A stretch of DNA of 64,000 bases, from contig OY747703.1 in the NCBI GenBank assembly GCA_963556495.2, forward strand, positions 56,028,296-56,092,295. The letters run 5' to 3'. The notes below the pieces were generated by a model. It saw nothing but the letters and a program-made list of their open reading frames with translations. It was not told the origin of the DNA and searched no databases. Shown here in pieces: positions 58,031-64,000 of this stretch (positions are counted from its first letter, which is position 1; every line of letters begins with the position of its first letter). Source of the DNA: Valencia hispanica (Eukaryota; Chordata; Actinopteri; Cyprinodontiformes; Valenciidae). The position numbers were made by a program, and so were the translations under genes.

Positions 58031-61000
58031 AGCAGGGACAATTAATAAGCTGGTTTATCCAGTAGCTAAAAAAGATCAAACACTTCATTTCTGATTAAAT
58101 GATATTTGACACAGAAAAAAGCAGTTTTAAATGATAGAAATGAAATCAGTGGTTTTGATCATTTGATGCTCACATACGTTACCGGTAAAGTTGTTTTCAT
58201 ATCTGCTTGATTGTCGAAGACTAATGCACAAAAATACGGTGTCAGAAACACCATAGGAGGGCAGCAGATGATGAAACGGACCCAAACACAGTAAATTACA
58301 CCACCCTGGACCCGGTTTGCCGCTCAGTTTGGATTTCTGCATTGCTGATAAATAAACAGCAGATTTCACACTGTAAAACATCTGTGCACACTGTAATGCG
58401 CACATTTAATGTGCCCTCGAGCAAGCTCGTGACGTGAGGGTTTTAAATGTAAAACAGAACATGAAGTGAGCGGTTTTACTCCAACCCACCCTGACTGCCT
58501 GGAAAAAACACGATTTATTTTGGGGGGTTGGAACAAGTGATGAGAAGTGTGGGTTTGTCCTTCCTTTAATATCTCAGATCTCTTTTTTTACCCTTCACCT
58601 CGAGAAGCTGAACCTGGTTCTGTGTCGCTGCGGTAAGCAGGTGTCCTCCCGCTTCCACGTTCCCACGACGCAGCCGAGCGCAGCCCCCGCGGTCCCCACA
58701 TGGGCCGCCGCAAATGGAGAGAGTGAAGGTTAATTATGTTGGAAAGTCTCTTTTCCTCCCCTCTCCTTCCTCTTCCCGTCTTCCCTCCTTTCCCTCGGTC
58801 CCCTCGCGGCATGTGGGCCTGGCTCCTCTGCTGCACAAATCAACTCTGAGTTTGGGTCTTCTAAACAAAAGGGCACGCAGCACACAGAGAGAATATGTTA
58901 GCAAAAAAAGCCACTCAAAAATATCTGGTGAATAAAAGACATCCCTTCATCACTGCTGGCTTAGACTGGTTAATTTGAAAGAGAATAAGGAATAAATCCT
59001 CATTCTTACATGAAGAACATATAGAAAACCCATGCAAACATGACTTGTTTTATGCATTTTTAATGCATAATTTAATTTGAAGTCAATGCTGTTTGTAAAG
59101 TTGAAACAATGCGGAGCGGATATAGCAGCAGCAGAGTGATAAATGTGGGTAAAATCCATGTCCTCCCACTCACCTAAAAGCTCATAACACGCCCCGAACG
59201 ACAGGGAAGACAAAGGACCGGCGGTGTCAGTTGGACACCTCGCAGTGCTCCATCTCATTTACACATTACGAGACATTTAGACAATATAAGCACATTTAGC
59301 TATGTATCCACGCACATTCACACTGACACAGAAAACAGGGGCAAGGGCCATCAGCGGAACCTAAAGATGATTAACGGTGACTGGGACAGGCACGCTCCGG
59401 CTCTGCCTCCTCTGCACAGACGTAAACGGGCTCTCAGGAGGCCTCCCCCGTCTTTTGGGCGAAGATGAGACTGTCGAATTGGTTTGCCAGCCACATTACT
59501 GGCCAGCAGGGAGGTACTGGAGAGCGAAGGAGGGGGGGTTGAAGATGAAGCACACTGAAGAGGAGTGATGGAGGTAGAGGAACGGAGGGGAGTGGGAAAT
59601 GGGGCAGGGAATCTAAATCTGATAAATGAAGAGAAGAGGGCATAATGTCCTCAGTGTGTGGACTCAGTTCAGTTCCTCGGATTGTTAAAGACAATGAGTC
59701 TCCGACTACACAAGTGTAATCGTGTTAAAATGACCACAGGCTGGCCCTTTTTTCTCCCCTTTTGAGTTTCGTAAAGTTAAACAACGTTTCAATGATCTTA
59801 AAATAGAAAATACATTAAAGCTTGTTCAGATTATTCATTTCAATTCTACCTGCGAATCCAGAAGATGCTAAAACAAGACTGGTGATTCCCCCCCCCTCAT
59901 TTAAATCATGTGATTTTTCTAAGGTGTGAATTTTGATTGTCTTAAAAATGATTTTAAGCTATTCTGCAGACACTTACTGCTTGAGATGTAGAATATCTGA
60001 TCTGAACAGGTTAATTTAGAGCTTATTAGCAGTGAGAAGGTGTTGTTTTTTTCATAGACATGGAGATGTTTTTGCAAAGGACCTGCCTACCTGAGCATCA
60101 TTACCAGCACGTCAGAACAAAAATCTGTGGCTCCCCATTCACTACTCAGGCCTCGAAACTGATCATTTTTCTATCCACATGATTATTTTTCAGAAGCTTT
60201 TCTCCACCTAGAAACACTCACAGAAATCTATTTACAATTTAGAAAGTAACGACTTCATCCCTGCATCTATAAGTTATCGCCACATGGTTCTTAGTCCAAT
60301 ATTAAACAGATGAAGAAAAACACACAAAGGGAAAATAAAGTCAGTTTTCCACTGAGACAATCAGACACCCAGACGTGCAAAACACATCCGTGCAGCGATC
60401 AATTCCCCCCTCTCTCCACAATGCTGACGATGCTCGAGTGGACGGGCTCCTGGTTGCTTGGCTCACAGAAAAGGGTCCCTGAAATGAATGTATTTTTACC
60501 TCTTGCAGGACAATGTCGGATAGGGAAGTAAATAATTAAAGGAAAGGGACCCTTTTTGACTGCATCAACCCTGCCACTGCTGGTAAGCTCTACAATCCAT
60601 TGTGACTCCATGTTTGCCCATCCTGCTGAGGATGATCTTATTCTTATTTTTTTATTTTTTTATTTATTTTTTGTTGTGTTTTACACGTCTGTGCCCTCCC
60701 TGCATGGAAACCCTTCACATTAAAGGCGCAGAGTGTTTGCACATTACGCTGAGAGGAGCAGGGCTTATTGTATAATGAGTGCTTAAGTTTCCTTTCTGTG
60801 TCACACAGCTTTTATTGTGATGTGAATCCCCCCCCCCCCTTCAACCTCACCATTTTAAAGCTGTGAATTGGAGTGATGAAAAGCCTCCCTACACTGTTTA
60901 GCATGGCTTTGTGTGTTAGCTCAGATGTCGCTAACTGTGTCCCGGTGTTCTGTCGATGCGGCCTACCCTGTCAGAATAGCATACCCACAAGTAAACCTAT

Positions 61001-61539
61001 AGCGCCATCTGTCAGTTTAGGCTACTTTATTGAAACAGCATACCAGTGTTTGTTACGGGGTATGCTGTTTTGACTGCTCTATCCTTCAAAGAAAATACAG
61101 TTTATAAAGTGTTCTGCTGTTCATAGCAAGTCTGAACCCAAGAGAAGTTGTTCTGATCCCGGAAAAGAGAACCACGTACACTTTAGAAATGATCCAGATG
61201 TGTATCTTGTAAATTTAACACTTAAATCTTACAGGACTGGCATTTCCTTTCAGACAAAAAAGTTTTTTCTTTATTTTTTTTCTGACTTTACAATGTCAGA
61301 AAATATCTATTCATGAAATGCCATTAATCTTGAAAAGTTTTCTCTCGCAAATGTATGACTTTTTGATAGTTTTTTTCTTGAAAATATATTAAACTAATCT
61401 CAAAAAGTATGACTCTTTTGATAGAAATTTTCTCATTTATATACAATGGCCCTAATACACCAGGTTTAATGATTTGACACATTACAAAAATCCTTAAAAT
61501 CCTTCAGACTCCACTTGCTAAAAATAATATGTTTTCCCA

Positions 61540-62180
61540 TGGAAGACTTATGTTACCATTTCTTTTGATTTTATAAGGCATGCAATTAGGTAATGTATAT
61601 ATTATGCAACATAATACAGCAAAACTTACTGCTTGTACTCTGAGGTATGTGAGGTAACGCATGCACAATTCTGCATGTTTCACTGTTGCGCGTGCGCATT
61701 ACCTGAAGGTATGTCATTCTGATGGGGATGGTGTTCCGTCAGAACACCGGCTGCAGCATGGTTTGTTGTTCCCTTTGATCAGCTGGAGGACATTATGTGA
61801 TACAGTTCACTTTGTGTTTGAAGGGGGAGGGGTAAACAAAGCCCATCTTAATTAATTCCAGGGCAACGCAAAGACATGTTCATCGAGGTGCTCGATTAAG
61901 CCACCTTTAATAGTGAACCAATGTGATAATGCTGTCAGGGCCTTGTGCTAATATGCTATCCAGTTCCCCTCGATTATCACATTACCACTGCTCAAATCAA
62001 TTGATAAACTCCCATTCAATATGATGGACTATTTAATTGAGTCAGAGTCTATTGAATTTGAGGGCTGTGCAGAGCAGACATTCTGACAGTGGTAAACAGT
62101 AGCAGGATGCTCGGCCTCAGTGGTGAGCTCTGGGCTTCTGTACCTGGACTAATTGAAACAATTGCTATAGATACAGGATT
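61540..62180. promoter_or_regulatory. best candidate conserved enhancer-like block
   Basis: More than 600 bp free of repeats and simple sequence. It contains TTAATTAATTCC, the perfect palindrome ATCAATTGAT (61996-62005), ACTATTTAATTGAGTCAG, GGACTAATTGAAACAATTGC, AATGTGATAATGCTGTCAGG, and CCCCTCGATTATCACATTAC. The density of TAATT, CAATTG and TGATAA words suggests homeodomain, SOX and GATA input. It sits in the last visible bnc2 intron, about 7 kb downstream of the large exon. Vertebrate bnc2 introns are known to contain regulatory DNA; conservation of this block is inference. Confidence 0.42.
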
Positions 62181-62366
62181 ACTGGAACAAATGACCAAAC
62201 AAACATCTGTTATTATGCAATAATGTTCAAATATGTTGAGTCATCCCAAATTTCTTTATACATTTTAGCTTCTAATAGCAAACATTTCTTATCTTTTTTT
62301 AAGTCATAAAGTGTTTCTTTGGACTGAGCCAGCCTTTTAACTCTATTTTTTGTAATTAACCTAGAT

Positions 62367-63422
62367 CAGGGGTCCACAATCTGCTAAAATGATAAAGAAG
62401 CAACAGTTATTTGTAAAGATAGATATTAGGTGTGTAATGGTGCACATAAATCACGGTTCAGTCCATATTTGGGGTTTTAAAGTCACGGTTTCGTTACACC
62501 TTAATCAAGAAAAATAATGACTTTTTTTATTTTTTGTTTTTTTTTACTTTGATCAGCTTTAAAGAAATAATTTGTTTTCTTAAAGACCTTCCTTTCAATT
62601 CCCAAAATTAATTTTACTTTATTACATTCTATAACTTAAAAAAAGTTGAAAGTATAAAATTGATCGGAGATTTGATTGATTTAAAAGAAATGTATAAATA
62701 AATTTGTACAGGCAGACATAGCCAGAGTAGAAAACAATATAACAGTAAGTGTTAATGTATAGAAATGTTTAAATAATACTTTAAATACGGCTGGAAAGAT
62801 GCGTTTGCTGACAAAGTTCTGGTTCGGTCCATTTTTACTTTTTCCACTGTAGCTGCATGAGAAACCATTAATGTTCCTAATTAGTAGAGTTTAGTGATAG
62901 CTGGGAGTCCTTTCTGTTTTGTTTCGGTCTAAACTTTTAAAGTTGCGCTGCAGAACGTTGCACTGCGCTGTAAGTTCCGCACATAAACATTCTGCATGTG
63001 TTCAGGCAAAAAAAACAGCTGTGTTCATTCAGTACATGTGTGTACCGAACAGACAGGGCCGTACCAAAAAACAGAGAGATAAAACAACAATTGGAGGTTT
63101 TAAGGTCTTCTTTTCCCAAAGCAGAAGGATACTGAAAGCATTTTTCTTGTCTTTAGGTTGGAAACTGTTTGCTTTTTTTTTTTATTATGTTTTTTTTTTT
63201 ACAAAATTTCCCACAAATAACATCCAATAGAAGAAAAAAAAAAGTGCCCATCCTCTTTTTGCAAGACTTTTATGATTTTCATTTAAACCGTAAGAATTGA
63301 AATAAAAAGCTAGGTTTTTAAATACTAAAATAAACAGCTTTCCTACAGTAGACATAATTTGTTAATTTCTTTAGCCGGAGGTCAAAGACGGCTCTTTGGA
63401 TTGTAAAGGTTGCAGATCCCTA
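62367..63422. mobile_element. hAT element with perfect 8-bp TSD
   Basis: The left end CAGGGGTCCACAATCTG and right end AGGTTGCAGATCCCTA are degenerate inverted repeats of a common hAT type. ACCTAGAT at 62359-62366 is repeated exactly at 63423-63430. The interior (about 62430-63080) carries GGTGTGTAATGGTGCACATA, ATCACGGTTCAGTCC and GTGTACCGAACAGACAGGG, which look like the two ends of a second, nested element. No transposase frame survives. Confidence 0.82.
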
Positions 63423-63521
63423 ACCTAGATAATGCCAACCTATCAGTCATGCATAAAAAGACTCATAAACCAAGGAATGAACCACAGTTCAACATTTAAC
63501 AAAGAAATTTAGTTGAAACTA

Positions 63522-63570
63522 GAGATGCACCGACCAGAGTTTTGTGGACGATTCTTGATCACTAAGGATT
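63522..63570 (+). repeat. GATGCACCGA-type hAT-like terminus
   Basis: AACTAGAGATGCACCGACC is the third occurrence of this terminal word (see 5978 and 13019). It is truncated by the following LINE tail. Confidence 0.4.
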
Positions 63571-63574
63571 CCAT

Positions 63575-63665
63575 TTGAAAACGTTCTATTTTATTCATAC
63601 TATACTATTATATAGCGCCGATTCACAACAGATGTCATTTCAAGGCACTTTACAAGAAAAGTCAT
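63575..63665 (-). repeat. L2-like LINE 3' end
   Basis: TATATAGCGCCGATTCACAA, then ATGTCATTTCAAGGCACTTT and ACAAGAAAAG, is the reverse complement of the typical fish L2-type 3' end (AAAGTGCCTTG ... GGCGCTATATAA). Confidence 0.65.
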
Positions 63666-63824
63666 TTCCATACAATCATACAAACATTCCAATTTGTTAA
63701 AATCCAGCATGTTCCACAACAGATATTGGTCGAAATAATAAATCAGAGCAAGGTTGTTGTCATGTGTTCTGTTAAAGTTTCAGCAGCCTGAATGAAAAGC
63801 TCACATTCCTCCGTAAGAAACTTG

Positions 63825-64000
63825 CAGTGCCACCAGAAAGTATTCACACCCGTTGCACCTTTAGCAGAAACCATAGCCTCTAGTATTCTCTATAAGTGTG
63901 GTACACCCATTTGTTGATATTATCTACTATTCTTCACTCCTTTGTTATCTCGGCTGTTTCTTTGGGTCATTGGGTATGTACCGAGGTCCAAAGACCTCTT
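63825..64000. repeat. Tc1-like left end, runs off the window
   Basis: GTGCCACCAGAAAGTATTCA then CACCCGTTGCACC resembles a Tc1-like terminus (CTTGCAAAAGTATTCACACCC). The following AAGTGTGGTACACCC, CATTTGTTGATATTATCTAC and TTTCTTTGGGTCATTGG continue that element type. It is cut by the window edge. Confidence 0.5.

Larger units (their letters stand above)
54753..64000 (+). other. bnc2: start of the following bnc2 intron, at least 9.2 kb
   Basis: The donor GTGAGT follows a codon split after two bases. The expected continuation (an Arg codon ending, then His-Ser-Ala-Asn) was looked for in the plus-strand reading frames to the window end and not found, so the last coding exon is to the right. The intron has Tc1-like and hAT-type insertions in its first 2 kb, then several kilobases without obvious repeats up to 62366. 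That stretch includes the best enhancer candidate. Confidence 0.85.

Overview
The window is vertebrate nuclear DNA, most likely from a percomorph teleost. It has AT-rich introns, many (AC)n, (AT)n and (GGAT)n microsatellites, and dense Tc1-like, hAT-like and Rex/L2-like repeat debris typical of bony fish. No bacterial-type genes, CRISPR arrays or tRNA/rRNA genes were recognised. The species cannot be fixed from the sequence.

The only host gene seen is bnc2 (basonuclin 2), on the plus strand and present only as its middle part. Three coding exons with matching splice phases are visible: 7608-7710 (Cys-rich segment), 9693-9928 (conserved N-terminal region) and 52378-54752 (one very large exon with the first pair of C2H2 fingers, the nuclear localisation signal, an acidic stretch and most of the second finger pair). 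The junctions read H-A-L-D-K and Y-I-L-Q-D-A-A-G-K across the introns, so the gene model is internally consistent. The first exons lie left of the window. The last exon, which should start with the His-Ser-Ala-Asn completing the fourth finger, lies right of it. The introns are about 2.0 kb, about 42.4 kb and more than 9.2 kb.

The rest is intron. Two kinds of content stand out. (1) Layered transposon insertions: a three-copy TTAA-ended MITE family; several decayed Tc1-like elements; four hAT-type or Tigger-like elements with clear termini, three of them with perfect 8-bp target duplications; Rex/L2-like LINE tails; and a fragment of a ZMYM-like transposase gene. (2) Complex, repeat-free blocks with homeodomain- and POU-like motifs (best at 61540-62180 and 48570-49090). 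These are candidates for conserved enhancers of the kind known around vertebrate developmental transcription factor genes.

The most unusual object is a 2.7-kb, strikingly GC-rich, non-coding, polyadenylated insertion at 26462-29175. It is flanked by a 15-bp target-site duplication and sits inside LINE and Tc1-like debris. It looks like a non-autonomous retroposon or a retrocopied non-coding RNA. It could easily be mistaken for a CpG island or a gene.
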